The notes: generated by a model not told the origin, from the sequence alone. DNA of 64,000 bases from Epiperipatus broadwayi (GCA_028023455.1 JAQFVV010006730.1:62001-126000), one strand, 5' to 3'. Positions 46,326 to 60,069 are shown, counted from the first letter of the stretch. Program-made: numbers and translations.

Positions 46326-48620
46326 ACATCTATATATAATTTAAAATTAACATCTTTGAATTGTCATAAACCGATAATAAAAAGACATTTTAATAATACA
46401 TAATAATTAATTTTAACATATAGATTGATGAGTGATTTTAATATATGTCTACATGACATGCATCTATATAAAAGTACTGATGTGCTAAATAAAATTAGAA
46501 AATTAACATTTTAGAATTGTGATAAATTAATAATGAAATTTGATTCATTTTAAATAATACATAAATGATTAACATATATGTGTATGTGCAGCATTTATAT
46601 TCTAGGATATTTCATTTGTTAAAAATAATAAATTTATTAAACCAAGACATAATTCCATGTTGAAAATATACATAAAATGCACATGCATGTGTGTATATAT
46701 ATATAAAGTAAATAGTATGACTTAAATATTATTAAGATTGTCAGTTCATTATTTTTTAATTGTAAGTAAGAGGTTTTTCTTTTAAAAAAACATTGCTAAT
46801 TCTAGTTTGGACAGTTCATTAAAATTCAGACTTTGTAGTTTCATTTTCAATATTTAAAAACTTTTTGAGTTTCCCTTTTCTACTATCAAAAGTAAAACAC
46901 AAATTGAAAATAAATGTCATTTATTTAAGCAAACTTATTTTAGGTTTAGTTGAATAATTTACATAAAAGTTATTTACTTTTAAATCTTTTAAATTAGAGA
47001 TTTTAACTGTCATTTTCAAGAAATTATTTAAAATAATATCAATATCAATATATAACATATTCTACTCGCCAGCTATATTCACTTTATATATATTCAACTG
47101 GCAGTAATTATATATTCATGCTTCTTTGCATATAGATTAATCAGCATATGTATAAAATCAAAGCATGGTAATCCTTCCAGCAAGCCGATAGAATTTCTAG
47201 GTAAGCTGGTCCATTATAATCATGTCCATAATATAATGTAAGGTCCCATTGACATTTCTGGGAATGATACACATTTGGTAACTGTTGACATTTAGTTACT
47301 ATAATTTGGTAGACTTCATCTTCATTGGAAAAAGTTAATGACTCTTTTTAGTTCACCTTAATTCTTTCAGAAACAACTTTTTAGGATTTTATCAAAGTAT
47401 TTAATTAAAAAAAAAATCTTTAATTAAAAACAGAGTGAAACTTTACAATTATCAATAAATCTTGAAACGGTATTCTTTATCTATCATATCGTTTCACCTA
47501 CTATGTTCAATAGTAGTATATTTTTCCTAGTTTAAGCCCCCAAGTTTGCGTATATTAACTAAAAGAACTTAATAAAAGTATATGTATATACATGTATATG
47601 CGTATATTTTATAAATGCGTATTTCAAAGATTAACTAAAAATAACTTAATAAAAGATATAGTAATGTATGTGTGTGTATCTTATAAATGCAGACTTCAAA
47701 TAATGTTAACTGATCTCTATAAATAAGGCACACAAATAATTCTAAATTTTAAAGTAATAAATTTAAATGTTGGAATTAAACATTACATGGTATGTGAATT
47801 TTCACAAATACATATATGCGAAAGAAGCTTGCAAGGTTATAGATTTCAAATCTTGTTATTTCTTTTAACTTTTATTTATTTCTCAGAGATGATAAATCTC
47901 ATATTAATTAATTATTTGCATAAAAGTTATAATTTTTAAGATGACAGATGCATGTATATATTAGAATGTTTACCAAATTAAAATGATATTAAATTTGGTT
48001 TTGTAACAAAGAGAAAGCTAGATAACTGATGCTATTTTTCTCAATTACTTATTTTTCTCAATTACCAAGATAATGGTTTTGCTTGTAAAACTTATAACAA
48101 GATGTAAAATAAAGATTAAAAATATCTTAACTTGTCAACAAATCATGATGTTTGCAGGGGGAGAGTGTGTTATAAAAACCCTTAATTTTAATTTAAAAAG
48201 GTACAATCTATAATTTTAACTTGTAATCCTTTTGGGAGCTATGCCCTCCGTACAATGAAGAACCAAGACTAGATAGGCTACCTTTTGCTGTATGGCCTTG
48301 TGGGTGACAAGTCAGCAGTGACAGAAGTTCAAACCAGCAGCCTGCCCAGAAAGTAAAGATGAACCAGACCAGTCAAAAATAGCAGTGCCGAACACCATGG
48401 AAAGATGCCTCAGCAGAGAACATCGGTAAAATAATCCACAGTGCTCTGTAATAAACTCTCATTATTAATTTCTTAAATAATTCTAAGCTAGCTATATATA
48501 TAAATGTGCACAAACTTATCTAAACTTTCTCTATTGAATAAATTCTGTAAACAAGCTAAATTGTAACTAATTTCCTAAAATAATTTAAGAATAACTACTT
48601 TGTAAAACTTGCCTAACTCT
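46326..48620. other. AT-rich DNA; small repeats; GC-richer patch
   Basis: A ~70-bp unit containing ACTTAATAAAAG and TTATAAATGC repeats at 47555-47700. At 48160-48430 the sequence is GC-richer than its surroundings (GGGAGCTATGCCCTCCG, CAGCAGCCTGCCCAG), but no gene or known element is recognised. Confidence 0.4.
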
Positions 48621-48623
48621 TCA

Positions 48624-49094
48624 AATAATATTTACTAAGGCAATAAACCTCAAGAGTATGTGCTTGAAAATGCGAAGATAGGGACCTCTACAGGTCTTAA
48701 CCCCAAGCTTACGCTTTGGAAGAAAAGAGAACCCTTCCTTACTTCAACCTACTTTCTATATAAATAGGTGAAGCTGAAGCAGTTATATCTGAGAGCTTGA
48801 AGCTATTCAATACTTCACTGATTAAGTCCACAATTCCTATTACCAATTAGTACTCACAAAATCTTTCGTTTTATAACAAGTCAATGGAACCATCTTATAG
48901 TTAGAAATCTATTACGATAATTTAAAGTTGTAATTATAAATTTATTTAACGCACAAGTATTGAATAGCTTCATGCTCTCAGATCTAACCGCTTCAGCTTC
49001 ACCTATTTATATAGAAAGTAGGTTGAAGTAAGAAAGGGGTTCCGCATTTTCAAGCGCACACTCCCGAGGTTTATTGCCTTAGTAAATATTACTT
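48624..49094. repeat. Fold-back of repeat family E, asymmetric
   Basis: Left arm 48624-48832, right arm 48955-49094. TTCAACCTACTTTCTATATA at 48759 and its complement at 49010 match well; AGTATTGAATAGCTTCA at 48957 faces TGAAGCTATTCAATACTT. The right arm lacks ~65 bp that the left arm keeps (GGTCCCTATCTTCGC side), and that missing piece is the part seen at the start of the window. Confidence 0.85.
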
Positions 49095-51690
49095 ACGTAA
49101 TTAATGTGTGTTAAATAAATTTATACTTCTAACTCTTTAAAATAAAATAACTTAATAATGTAACTCTTGCTAAATTTAAATTATACTCTAAATACATTTC
49201 TATCTGCGGTTATGTCTTTTTTTTCATTTTATTATTTTTTTATGAATTTATGATGTGACTTATTCAGAGTGGAGATTGATACTCAGATTCTGTAAAGGAG
49301 GGGTGAGAGAGACAATTAGAAGCTCTCCATAAATAACTTCTATGGGTCCAAGCATACACATACAATCTCCAGTCTGAAAACTGATCATATATAATAAACA
49401 GCTGCTATATATTAGCTGACTAATTAGGTTTGAACATTATTAAGAAAATACCTAGTTGATTAATGCAAGAGAGATATTTTAAAGCATATTTGAATTAAAT
49501 TAAATCACATTATCACTATTTCTTATGCTAGCACATAACTGTTATTAAAACAGGCAAAAAAAGTAAGTCTTTATTATGCTTCATTCCTCCCTAGAATTAT
49601 AGTATGAACTATAAACATTAATTATAAGCTAGATGATTTAATTAACCCTTTTTAGCATGTTTGGGTATGCTATACTATGAACTGGTATACAATGGTTTAG
49701 TGGAAAGAAGCTATAGATTTAGTGCATTTTAGATTTACTAATAATTGATGATCATTAGTGTCGCGAATGTGTTCTTTATAAAGCACATGTACGTGCATAT
49801 GTGCCTTGCTATATACATATATGGTATTCAATGGAATTTGATTTAAGGCCATTTCATATTCTTGTTTTGATAGCTTTCCTTAGAACTGGAACACGAGGTT
49901 CCAGAATGTTCATATTTCAAGCTAATCAGATCTCCAGAATGAAATGTTCTCTTATCATAGCAAGTCATATGGTCCATGAAAACCAATCATTGAATTGATA
50001 GATCCTATGAATAATCACACATTTGAGATGCTATTTTATTTTGGTTAATATAGTGCAATAGTATCACAAACTTCGCTATAGCAGATCCCAGTTCATTCCA
50101 CCATTAATATTAATAAATTCAACTTTGATTTGAATGCATGTAGTTATGTAATAATAATCTGTATAGAGAGCTAATTTAGGCTAACTTCGAGGTACCTAGA
50201 GTGATTATAATTGTTAATTGTCTCTCTTGCAAGTTAACTGTTCGCAAACCTTATAAGCATCTCATAGAATGAATTAGGCATAATTAAAACCGTAGATTAT
50301 AATGTAATAAAAAAACAAGTTTCAATTTAATTGTTCAGTGCCTGAGATTCTATAACTCACTCATCTAATTGTAACAAATTCCAATGCACAGAGGAGTAAC
50401 TCTTAATGATTTGATTGTTTTATTAAAAGATATAAAATATAATATTGTTTAATGTATTTTTTTATAGTTCATTTCAATCCACTCAAATCACTTTAATTCT
50501 CGTTTATTTAAGAATTCTTTAAATATGCATTGCTATTCTAAATTGATTTGTTGAATGATTAATTATCTCATAAGCCATAGATTTGTGTGACTGGTTGAGT
50601 CATAGCTATAAGTGTTAATTCGTCCCTGAGTCTCATGTTTACTCTTTGCTACTGCCGGCACATGAACTAAAGGAGTCTGAGTGTAGCCTCATACATGTCA
50701 TTCATAGAATAGCAAATCTTGGAGTGTTGGTGAAGGAGCTAAGGTGTAATCTGATTCAAGGTCTCAACCCCTCTTCTAGATCAGCTTTGAGGAATTTGAC
50801 AACATTTCTGGATTTTGTTGCATGAGTGCTCAAATATGACTGTTACAATCTATTATAATATAAAAACAAACTTGTTTTAGATTTCAACATTGGAATTAAT
50901 AAAACATTAAATAATTAAACACTTGATTTAAAATAATTTATAATTTTAAATATGAAAATTATTATTTAACCATTAATTGTGATTTCAGTGTAATATAATA
51001 AATATCTAAAAAAAAAATTGTGTTCGTTTTTACTTTTCCTTTCAAATTTATATATAAATACATACACACACATTACTATGTTGTTGTATGCTATGAGATA
51101 CATAAATGCCTCATATTATTTAGCCACTGGAAGTATATATATATAGTTTATATAATATAGTAAAAAAAAAAAAATTATATAAAAAGAAACAAACTTGTTT
51201 TAAATAGAATAAATTGTGTAAATAATGTATTTAAATAAAACAAATTGAATGTAAAGGTGTTGGCAATTAAAAAGTAATTAGTAAAAATGTATAAACAAAC
51301 TGGTTGTAGTTATATAAAAAAATGTGTATGTAAAAGGTAACAAAAAGTTGGAATATAAGGAAATACATATATGTAATTTATATGTATATAAAAAAGATTT
51401 ATTGATAGATGAAAAAGAAATATTATTTTTATGATAAGAATATATATATATATATTTTATAATAATAACAATGTAAATACATATATTTTTATAGATCCTT
51501 GAGAATAACTGCAGAAAAAAATGGGCGAAATGTTGTAAAGGTAATAATATATTGAAGATGTATATATATATGGTTTAATGAGAACCAAATAAAGTTTTTT
51601 AAAAGAAAAAAAGGTGAATATAGTTCATTGGATTCATATATGCTGACAATGATTCTACCAATCTAATTATTTAATAGTATAAAAATTGCT
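49095..51690. other. AT-rich DNA without recognised feature
   Basis: A moderately GC-richer patch lies at 50570-50820. Several (TA)n tracts lie after 51040. No gene supported. Confidence 0.4.
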
Positions 51691-51746
51691 CTGGTTATAA
51701 TGGGCTTCAAAATTATATATACTTTTGAAGCCCATTATAACTGGAT
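51691..51746. repeat. Perfect hairpin, ~21-bp arms
   Basis: GGTTATAATGGGCTTCAAAA, a ~9-base AT loop, then TTTTGAAGCCCATTATAAC. Sharp boundaries suggest a minimal fold-back or an RNA hairpin precursor; nothing else is known. Confidence 0.8.
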
Positions 51747-52984
51747 CTTATATTTTTGGTCATTCAGTATTTTAAAATACATAGAATCATATGTGAAAAG
51801 TATATTCTGTTAATTTATATTGCATTTGAAAGACATGCTTAAAATTTCCTTTGGCATGGAGAAAATTCATCCCATTAGTGCTTAAAAAATTAAGTAGTTC
51901 ATAAACCAGATTAATGTATAGTAATTCAGAATAGTCAACATATCTTTAACTTTGAATAGTTTAATTAAAAAAGCTGCATTCATCAAAATTTTTTCAAAGA
52001 AACTGATTTTTCTGGTATAAAAAATCAACTCGAAATTGAAAGTTTTTCATATATTCTTTTTTCTTTAAAATTATGGACATTTGGAATTTTTTTCTATGAT
52101 AAATTTGTATTAATTATCCACTAGACATTTAAAAGAAAAAAACAATTAATTTATAACTTCTTTGACATCCAAACAATATTATCAAGTCTGACATATTTGT
52201 GGAGTTTGTTCACGCATTAACTCAACGATCACTAACTATAAACCTTTTTTTCAAGTAAATGCACCAAGACTTAAAATGTATTATTATATAATTATGAATA
52301 GAAATTTTTCAAATGAATTAATCGATATAATATTTTGCATGAATATAGTTACTTTAAACTCGCAGTTGTATACAAAAGTATTAAAAATCAATTGACCATT
52401 AAAAAAAAATCCAGGCAAAGTTAATTCTCCCTGGAGCAAAAAAAAATTCATCCCACTTAACTTTTAACTTTATTGAATATAGCAAAAATCAAGTGTACAT
52501 TTATTGTACAATATAATTAATAAATTAAACTGAAACATGGTTTCCATTTACATGTGAATCCCATATGCTAAATGTAGATGCTGGCACAAATGCGTGCGCT
52601 TTCATTAAAATATAATTTTTTATTATTTCAATTCAATCAGAGTGCCATTGATAATCATTCTGCATGCCATGCTTGGCATGCATGCCCTAGATTGCCGATG
52701 CCTATTCTAACTAATTAGACTATTCTGCTGGTAGTTATGTAGAACATCACAGGATCAATTCCCATATTAGCAATGGCCAGCAACACTTGGAGAAGAGAAC
52801 AATCTAACCTGCCTATTATTAGCCGTAGAATATATTTGAAAAATTTAAATAAAGCTTGAATTTTTCTAGATATTAACAATTCTAGATTAAGCCAATAAAC
52901 ATCACATGATCCCCATTTCTTATACTTTCTCTTACTGTTATTAAAACAGGCAAAACTCTCTATACATATTGCCAATCATCCTAA
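51747..52984. other. AT-rich DNA with a small GCATGC hairpin
   Basis: GCATGCCATGCTTGGCATGC at 52661-52680 is self-complementary. No gene supported. Confidence 0.4.
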
Positions 52985-53150
52985 GATCTAGCTGCAGTGC
53001 TCTCAGATCTCACTGACAAAGGCCATAAGCCAGAAGCTAGTCTGGGAATATTGGATGAGTAGGCATTAGATGGGGATTTTATGCACAAGCCTTCTGGCAT
53101 CCATTGATTATTCTGACTGGCAATAAATATAGAGAGTTTTGCCGGTTTTA
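52985..53150 (+). repeat. Single copy of repeat family F
   Basis: Same order of blocks as the right arm of 44926-45322: GCAGTGCTCTCAGATC, a hammerhead-like core (CTGACAA, GGCC-ATAA-GCC, AGAAGC, TAGTC, TGGGA at 53012-53056), then TTGGATGAGTAGGCATTAGA and GCATCCATTGATTA. The core has a mutated CUGANGA and GAAA, so it is probably inactive. Confidence 0.75.
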
Positions 53151-53230
53151 ATTCTAGATAAATAAAATAGTCCAATATATAATTATAAGAAAAATGCCAT
53201 TATTACAAACTTTCAGACAAATATTTACAT

Positions 53231-53958
53231 TATCATCATCACTTTTAATTTTTATTGATCCACTATATGATAAAAGCATCTCCAAGTTTAATCCAATTTA
53301 TCCAATTTTTAGCCTCTCTTATCCACAACTCACCAGCAAGCTTCCTTATTTCATCCATTCATCTAATATGTAGTTTCCTTTTAGATCTTTTACAATCTCT
53401 TGGGATGTTTTAAAAGTTCAACTGTCCATCTATTATCATCTCTTCTACAATATGTTCATTCCAATTCCATTTAAGTCAATACTCTCATTTTCAATCTCTT
53501 CTTTTTACTCTAAACATATATCATCTTACACTTCTTTGAGTGGCTTGAAAGCTCTATATTACTCTTTTGGTAAGTGTCCAAGCCTCAGATCATAAATAAG
53601 AAATAGTAAAACATATATTAAAAGTCTTCTTTTTCAAAAAATATAGACATATTTCCTTTTAATATTAGATCATCTCTACTAAAAGCATTCCCTCTGAGTT
53701 TAATTCTATGATTAATTTCATCATTTATGTTTACCTATATATTAATGTAGTTAACTTCTAATTCATGAATATCTTTTTTTTTCCTAAAAAAATCCATCGA
53801 ATATCATTTTCAAAATCTACATGACTTAAAATAATTTCCATTTATATACCATTAGCTTCCCATTTTAATCCACAAAATACTTCCTGTAAAACTGCTATAA
53901 AAAGTTTTGTAGGTATGGAATCACTTACATCCTTATCATTATGTAATCTAATTACTAT
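53231..53958 (-). mobile_element. RTE LINE fragment (copy 4), 3' part
   Basis: Decayed minus-strand copy of the LINE from the GAT tail up to the region after the RQGDSISP box. Recognisable blocks: TCCAAGTTTAATCCAATTTA near 53282, the Trp-rich C-terminal domain, and AAATACTTCCTGTAAAACTG near 53875. Frame destroyed. Confidence 0.82.
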
Positions 53959-54784
53959 AGAAATACATACCTAATTGGTTTTTGAAATGTGTATGAAATT
54001 GAAATGTAAGAAAGAAGAGCAATGTAAAAAAACATCAAAAAGGGTTTTCAAAATAGATTCACATATATATCTACTAAATATTATGTTTCTATTTTTTAAA
54101 AAAGAGTTTAAAGAATTAATATATAATAAATTTTCATACTTCGAAAATATTTATCTAAAATTTTTTAATTTTAATTGAGAAAAAAAATAAGGCTAAGTAT
54201 AGTAGAGACTGCCATAAGATCATATGCATATAAGATCTAGACAAATAATTTAAAAGCATAATAAAAATTAACATGACAGTCTATAAATTTGGAAATATTC
54301 CTTAATTTTGTTTTTGATGTTCACAATTGAACATATTGTCGATTGGCTTAAATTATGCAAGTGATCGATTGAAGCAAAATTTTGCCATTTTCGTCTCAAT
54401 TGTATGGACATTATGAGATCTTGATTTCTTTTTGTTCGTATCAACACTGCTATTTTTCACTCATGTTTATGAATTAGTAAGGGCAAATTTTTTCACCAAA
54501 TCAGAAATGTATATAAAGTGATATCACGTTTTAACATAAACTGACAAGACACTTATCAACACACATGCTAACTCAAAACATCCCTGCTCAAGACTAAATC
54601 TGTGACGCCGAAAATGGACATGATTAATGTCAGAAGTGGGAAGGGACTAATGACTAATAGTCCATGAGAAAGGGAGAATCATTACATAAAAGTATACACA
54701 TTTTGTCATATATATTGATAAAAATCAAAAGTATGAAATAGCAAATTGTATGAAAGTAGAATGTACAAAAGTAGAGAATTGCCT
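53959..54784. other. ~825-bp insertion or replacement inside LINE copy 4
   Basis: The LINE sequence stops near 53958 and resumes near 54786, with ~110 bp of LINE missing. The interior has no LINE similarity. It includes a TATATAAAG box at about 54511 and a patch of mixed sequence (GACGCCGAAAATGGACATG near 54603). No terminal repeats were found, so its nature is unknown. Confidence 0.5.
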
Positions 54785-55190
54785 GTATTTATAGAATCAA
54801 ATGCCTTTTCATAATCTAGAAAACCAAAGCAAAACATCAATACATATTCATTGGTTCTTTCTAGAACTTTTTTTCAAGACTAAACGTGATTCACTATGCT
54901 AAAATCATTTTTAAATCCAACTTGTTTTTTTTTTTTTGGTTGGTTAGAATCCAAATTTCTGTAGACAAATTGCAATTGTCTTGGTAAAGATTTTGTATAG
55001 AACTGACAGGAGATTAAGAGATCTGAAATTTTAATATCTTCTATATCAAATTTCTTAAATATTAACATTACAATTATCTGATAAATCATTATCATTTAGA
55101 CATTTGGAATATGAATTTCACCAATAATTTTTCTATTTTTTCATTTGCTTCTTTTAAGATAACAATAATATTAACAATTACTGATAAATA
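54785..55190 (-). mobile_element. RTE LINE fragment (copy 4), 5' part
   Basis: Continues the same decayed copy: TTATAGAATCAAATGCCTTT (the EKAFDSI codons), the AGFK block near 54910-54930, and TTTGCTTCTTTTAAGATAAC at the upstream limit. Truncated 5' of the KAPGND region. Confidence 0.82.
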
Positions 55191-55604
55191 ATATATTTCT
55201 GGATTGAAAGTGATATTTAATATTAAACTATGAAAATTAATATTTCATATAAAGCTAATTGACATTAACATTAAAATAAAGCGTATTTAATTTAAAAAAA
55301 AAAAAAACGATTTCAGAAGATAGGAAATGATTTAACAAAAGACAAATATTGAAAATTTTCTTTTACATCATATTATAAAAATGAATAAATTATACAAATA
55401 TTGAATAATAGAAAATAAATAAAGGCAATCAAAGAAATCAAGTTGAGAAAGAACTGTGAAATGTGGACAATCAAAACAATACAGAAAAAATGAATTAGCA
55501 AAAAATAGTTATTAACCATTAGAGAATAGAAATAGCAGCATAATTTTTCAACACTTACTGGAAGCTTTATAAAGTAATAATAGATGTTAGTGCTCAATAA
55601 AACC
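55191..55604. other. AT-rich DNA, no feature seen
   Basis: Low-complexity AT-rich sequence with an A13 run near 55292. Short frames only. Confidence 0.4.
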
Positions 55605-55770
55605 CTTTACTGTGCTGTCCTATCCAATATTGACAAACTAGTTTCAAGCTTATGGCTTTCATTAGTAAGGAGCTCCAGATCTTGAACCAATGCAAATGGA
55701 CTTTTAGGATCTAATGCACCCTCATTCCAGCATCTATCCGTTACCTCTCTGTTATATTATCAAACTACAG
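55605..55770 (-). repeat. Copy of repeat family F with hammerhead-like core
   Basis: Minus strand: GGTGCATTAGATCCT, then a core at 55632-55672 reading CTAATGA, AAGC-CATAA-GCTT (a full 4-bp stem II), GAAAC, TAGTT, TGTCAATATTGG. Stem II is better here than in other copies; CUGANGA has one change. Confidence 0.65.
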
Positions 55771-56770
55771 CCCAAACTAAAAAACACATAAATGGTTTTC
55801 AATCTAAGCTAATTTTCTTGCATAATCATATAGACCTGAAACCGGTCCAGTTTTCTATACATTACAAAGTCTCTAGTTTTTTAATAACTATGGGCATATC
55901 TATCCTATGGCCAGGATTTGAAATAAACCAATAAAATAGCATCTGACTCCATCATAAGACTTTAGCTTATACATTGCTGTCATAGCAACATATTTTTTTA
56001 CTATCTCTATGCTACTTATTTAAGATTTTGTAAGTAATAATATATGACAGATGATAATGTTTATTAAATCCCTATCCTGTGTTATCCTTTCCAATATCCC
56101 TATATCTAAGCTAAAATCATATGATAAAATTAGGTGATATTTTAAAGATTTATAAATAATAATAGTGCAATAGGAAGATGAATAACAACTTATTATTCAA
56201 ATCTTCTATTATCCAATCAAAATTTCAAAAGTGGATCTTTAACTTTTTACATTAGATTGTAAATGCGTTTATAAATGTCATACATTTTTTTTATATTGAG
56301 ATAAAAAAAGCACATATTGTATTTCAAAGTTTTGTATAGTTATTAATAAAATAAATTTATATAATATTTACATATAAATGAAACTATGGCTAATAAAATT
56401 AATGCTTATTAACTACAATTTTAGCAGAGTTTGATTTATAAAAGATTTATTCTTGAAATACATATTTTTGAAATGTATTAAAAATATCATATAATTATTT
56501 TAACACAAGAAACTAAATAAAAAAATTAATTTTAAATTGCAAATTAAAAAGGGAAAAAAATCAAGGTTATTTTATTCTAAACTAGTATGAATTTATGGGA
56601 CTCACTTTTGCATTAATAATGGATGTAAATGCCATTATAAGTTTTAACAAATAAAATGCAAAGGATCAGATATTTGATAAAATTTGCTCAAGTTACGAAT
56701 TATAGTTTTTTTGCTTGCACAGGGCATATATACCTTAAAAAAGGAAAAAAATCTAAATTTGAAATATTTC
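55771..56770. other. AT-rich DNA, no feature seen
   Basis: No gene or repeat supported in this kilobase. Confidence 0.35.
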
Positions 56771-56773
56771 ATA

Positions 56774-58757
56774 ATCATCATCATCATCATCATCAACCAT
56801 TATCAATCCACTGCAGGATGAAGGTCTCTCCAAGTTTAATCCATCTTCTCCGATCATTAGCTTCTCTTCTCCACATCACCCCTACACATTTTCTTATTTC
56901 ATCCATCCATCTTACATGTGGTCTCCTTCTGGGTCTTTTACAATCTCTTGGAATCCAGTTTAAAATTTCAATTGTCCATCTATTATCATCTCTTCTAGCA
57001 ATATGTCCAGCCCAACTCCACTTCAATCTTTTAATTTTTTCAATGAGGTCAGTAACACCTGTTTGTTCTCTTACCCATACATTGCGTTTTCGATCTCTTC
57101 TTGTTACTCCCAACATACATCTCTCCATACTTCTTTGAGTGGTCTGAAGTCTCTGTATTGATCTTCTATTAAGTGTCCAAGTCTCAGATCCATAAGTAAG
57201 AACTGATAAAACACATTTGTTAAAAACCTTTCTTTTCAAACACATAGGCATATTTCCTTTTAATATCAAGTTATTTCTACCAAAAGCACTCCAACCAAGT
57301 TTAATTCTATGATTAATTTCCTCTATTATGTTTCCATCTGTATTAATAATCTGACCAAGGTATTTGTAACTCTTAACTTCTTCTAATTCATCATAATCAA
57401 TCTTTATTTTCATATTTTGAGCAAATCGATTAAACATTACTTTAGTCTTTTTAACATTTATCTTTAGTCCTACTTTCCTATTTTCATCTGATAACTCCTG
57501 CAACATTTCCTGCAGCTCGGAAGCATTATTTGCAAAAACAACTACATCATCTGCGAAATCTAAATGACTTAAATAATCTCCATTTACTTTCACTCCTTTA
57601 GTTTCCCATTTTAATCCACAAAATACTTCTTGCAGCACTGCTGTAAAAAGTTTTGGAGATATGGAGTCACCTTGTCTTACATCTTTCTCAATGTTGACTT
57701 TCCCAGTATCATTATGTAATCTAATTGTTGCTGTTGCATTTTTATAAATATTCTTTAAAATATGACAATATCCTGGATCTATACCTTGATGATCCAATGC
57801 TTTAATCACTGAAGAAATGTTTATAGAATCAAATGCCTTTTCATAATCTACAAATCCAAAACATAATGACAACTCATATTCATTTGTCCTTTCTATAACT
57901 TCTCTCAATACTTGAATATGATCTACTGTACTAAAACCACTTTTAAATCCAGCTTGTTCTCTTGGTTGGTGAAAATCCAAGGTTCTCTGTAGACGAGTTG
58001 TAATTATCTTGGTAAAATTTTTATATAAAACTGATAAAAGGCTGATAGGTCTGTAATTTCTAATATCTTCTTTATCACCTTTTTTAAATATTAATATTAT
58101 TACTGCATTCTTCCAATCATCCGGTACATCTTTATCATTTAGACATTTGGTATATAACTTTGCTAATATTTTTTCTGTTTCTTCACCTGCTTCTTTTAAT
58201 ATATCAATTATAATTCCATCATTACCTGGAGCCTTTCCTTTTTTCATACATTTAATTGCATTTCTCACTTCTTCATTTAAAATTCTGGGCAATTCGGAAG
58301 ATGTAATAGATATAGGAGGTACTTGTTCTTTATTACTATATAATTCTTGATAAAAATCTTCTACCAATTTCATAATGTCATCCCTCTTTTTAGTAATAAT
58401 TCCATCTTTTTTCCTTATTGCAGATATAAATTTCCTACCAATACCAAAATGTTGTTTTACATTCTTAAGACTTTTATTTTCTTCTACAGCTTTTCTTGCT
58501 AGTTCACAGTTATACTTTCGTATATCATTTTCAACTCTTTTCCGCACCATTTTACAAAATTCGAGATATTCAATTCTTTTTAATGCATCATTCTTGCATA
58601 TCTTCATATTCCTTCTTTTCTTCATAAGTTCTCTAGTCTCAGTAGAAATTTTATTAGTCAATTGCTGTTTTTTTCTACCAGCTATCTTTGTTGCAGTTTT
58701 TAAAAGTGTATCAGTTATTTTCATATTAATTTCATTCAAATCTGAATCATGTTCAAA
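56774..58757 (-). mobile_element. 5'-truncated RTE LINE (copy 3), young
   Basis: Minus-strand copy ending in a (GAT)7-type tail at 56774-56794. It begins abruptly at 58757 inside the region between endonuclease and reverse transcriptase. It is nearly identical to copy 1 over the shared ~2 kb. 5' truncation is the normal outcome of target-primed reverse transcription. Confidence 0.94.
56793..58757 (-). CDS. RTE reverse transcriptase, open but N-terminally truncated
   Basis: About 654 codons without a stop, from the truncation point to TGA at 56793-56795. Counting from the first open codon: [10 protein letters not shown] ~175-184, RNYRPISLL ~235-243, [10 protein letters not shown] ~305-314 (first catalytic Asp), [10 protein letters not shown] ~362-371, FADD ~403-406, then the [13 protein letters not shown] block and the basic C-terminal domain [12 protein letters not shown]. 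There is no ATG in LINE sequence at the start, and the endonuclease is missing, so it could not mobilise itself. It lacks the A-run frameshift and the Pro-to-Leu change of copy 1, and shows that the reverse-transcriptase/C-terminal part was one continuous frame. Confidence 0.93.
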   Translation of the reverse strand, partial: FEHDSDLNEINMKITDTLLKTATKIAGRKKQQLTNKISTETRELMKKRRNMKICKNDALKRIEYLEFCKMVRKRVENDIRKYNCELARKAVEENKSLKNVKQHFGIGRKFISAIRKKDGIITKKRDDIMKLVEDFYQELYSNKEQVPPISITSSELPRILNEEVRNAIKCMKKGKAPGNDGIIIDILKEAGEETEKILAKLYTKCLNDKDVPDDWKNAVIILIFKKGDKEDIRNYRPISLLSVLYKNFTKIITTRLQRTLDFHQPREQAGFKSGFSTVDHIQVLREVIERTNEYELSLCFGFVDYEKAFDSINISSVIKALDHQGIDPGYCHILKNIYKNATATIRLHNDTGKVNIEKDVRQGDSISPKLFTAVLQEVFCGLKWETKGVKVNGDYLSHLDFADDVVVFANNASELQEMLQELSDENRKVGLKINVKKTKVMFNRFAQNMKIKIDYDELEEVKSYKYLGQIINTDGNIIEEINHRIKLGWSAFGRNNLILKGNMPMCLKRKVFNKCVLSVLTYGSETWTLNRRSIQRLQTTQRSMERCMLGVTRRDRKRNVWVREQTGVTDLIEKIKRLKWSWAGHIARRDDNRWTIEILNWIPRDCKRPRRRPHVRWMDEIRKCVGVMWRREANDRRRWIKLGETFILQWIDNG

Positions 58758-59643
58758 TAACAATATATGTGAAGATTTTCTCAGAATTGAGAATATGTTT
58801 TAATTTTGCCTATTTGTAATCACCTTTCACATTTAAAGTTTACTTCACATGAAAATACAACATATAAATTACAAATGATTAAATGTAGAGTCTGATAATA
58901 TAAAATAAAAATTGAATTACATTAAATTTTTTTAGTACTATAAATGGATTTCTTTTTTGCAGTAACAGTAGTTATCAGTAGTATATTAATGCATCTACAT
59001 TATTTTTCCATCTTTTATTTATTATTTTCTCATATTTCTTATGTTTGAGACTTTTTTTTATTAAGCACATTTCCTGTTTTAGAGCTTCATCATTCCATCT
59101 AACTTCAAAAAACATAAGAGTTTTTCCTCATTTGTGCAATATTCCTTTATTTAAAATTAAATGGCTTGCAAGTGTAGATGATCAAATAAAAATCATTATC
59201 AAGTGGTAGCCTAAGTCTGAAATGTAAATAAGTTTTTGCACCTTTAGTCTTTGCTAGTTAATTGTGATTTGCTTGAAACCTTTGCACCCTCTAAAAAATG
59301 AGAACTACTTTATATTATGAACTGTAGATGTGCACTAATAGAAATGTTTCTTGGACAAAATGAAAAATTTAAATATACTTATTAATTAAATTCTTCAATG
59401 CATTTGTGAAATTAAATATTACAACAATTATATCTTAAGACTGTTTAATGTACTACAGGAAATAATATAATTTGAATTTACATATTCTCCAAGGCTCAAA
59501 CATAGTTCATCACTGCTTCTGCACTATTAATAACCATACGTCTCTTATATTCAATTTCCTATAAATTGTTTACTGCAAATTATTCTTACATTTTAGATAT
59601 CAAAAAACAAACTAACTACTAAATGTTCTTTTAATTCAAGAAC
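58758..59643. other. AT-rich DNA, no feature seen
   Basis: Sequence flanking the truncated LINE. No gene supported. Confidence 0.35.
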
Positions 59644-60069
59644 ATGGATATCTTAGGATATTTCTGATCTTATTATAAGTATACACAATACTGTTTTATT
59701 CTTATATTAATATTTGTGCTTGATTGTCCAATTAATATATGATCAGTCTGGATTTTGGCATCTAATCATATATAATTTGCCAGTTTCTTGTAGATCAATT
59801 CTATTTTTACTGTTATTTATTAACTGAATCAAAATGAATAGAATTAAACTAATGCTATGGATATCTTGGGATCCTTTCTGATCTTATTATATGTACACCC
59901 AATACTGCTTTATTCTTATATTAATATTTGTCCTTGATTGTCCAATTAATATACAATCAGTCTGAATTTTGGCATCTAATCATATATAAGTTGCCAGTTT
60001 CTTTAGATCAATTCTATTTTTACTATTATTTATTAATTGAATCAAAATGAATAGAGTTAAACTAATGCT
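59644..60069 (+). repeat. Direct tandem duplication, 213-bp unit, two copies
   Basis: ATGGATATCTTAGGAT at 59644 and ATGGATATCTTGGGAT at 59857 start two units that stay aligned through TGGCATCTAATCATATATAA and CAATTCTATTTTTACT to 60069. About 15 differences by eye. Confidence 0.92.

Noticed and set aside
54500-54625. TATATAAAG box followed by a mixed-sequence patch, promoter-like
   Set aside because: TATA-like strings are everywhere in this AT-rich DNA and no frame or exon follows.
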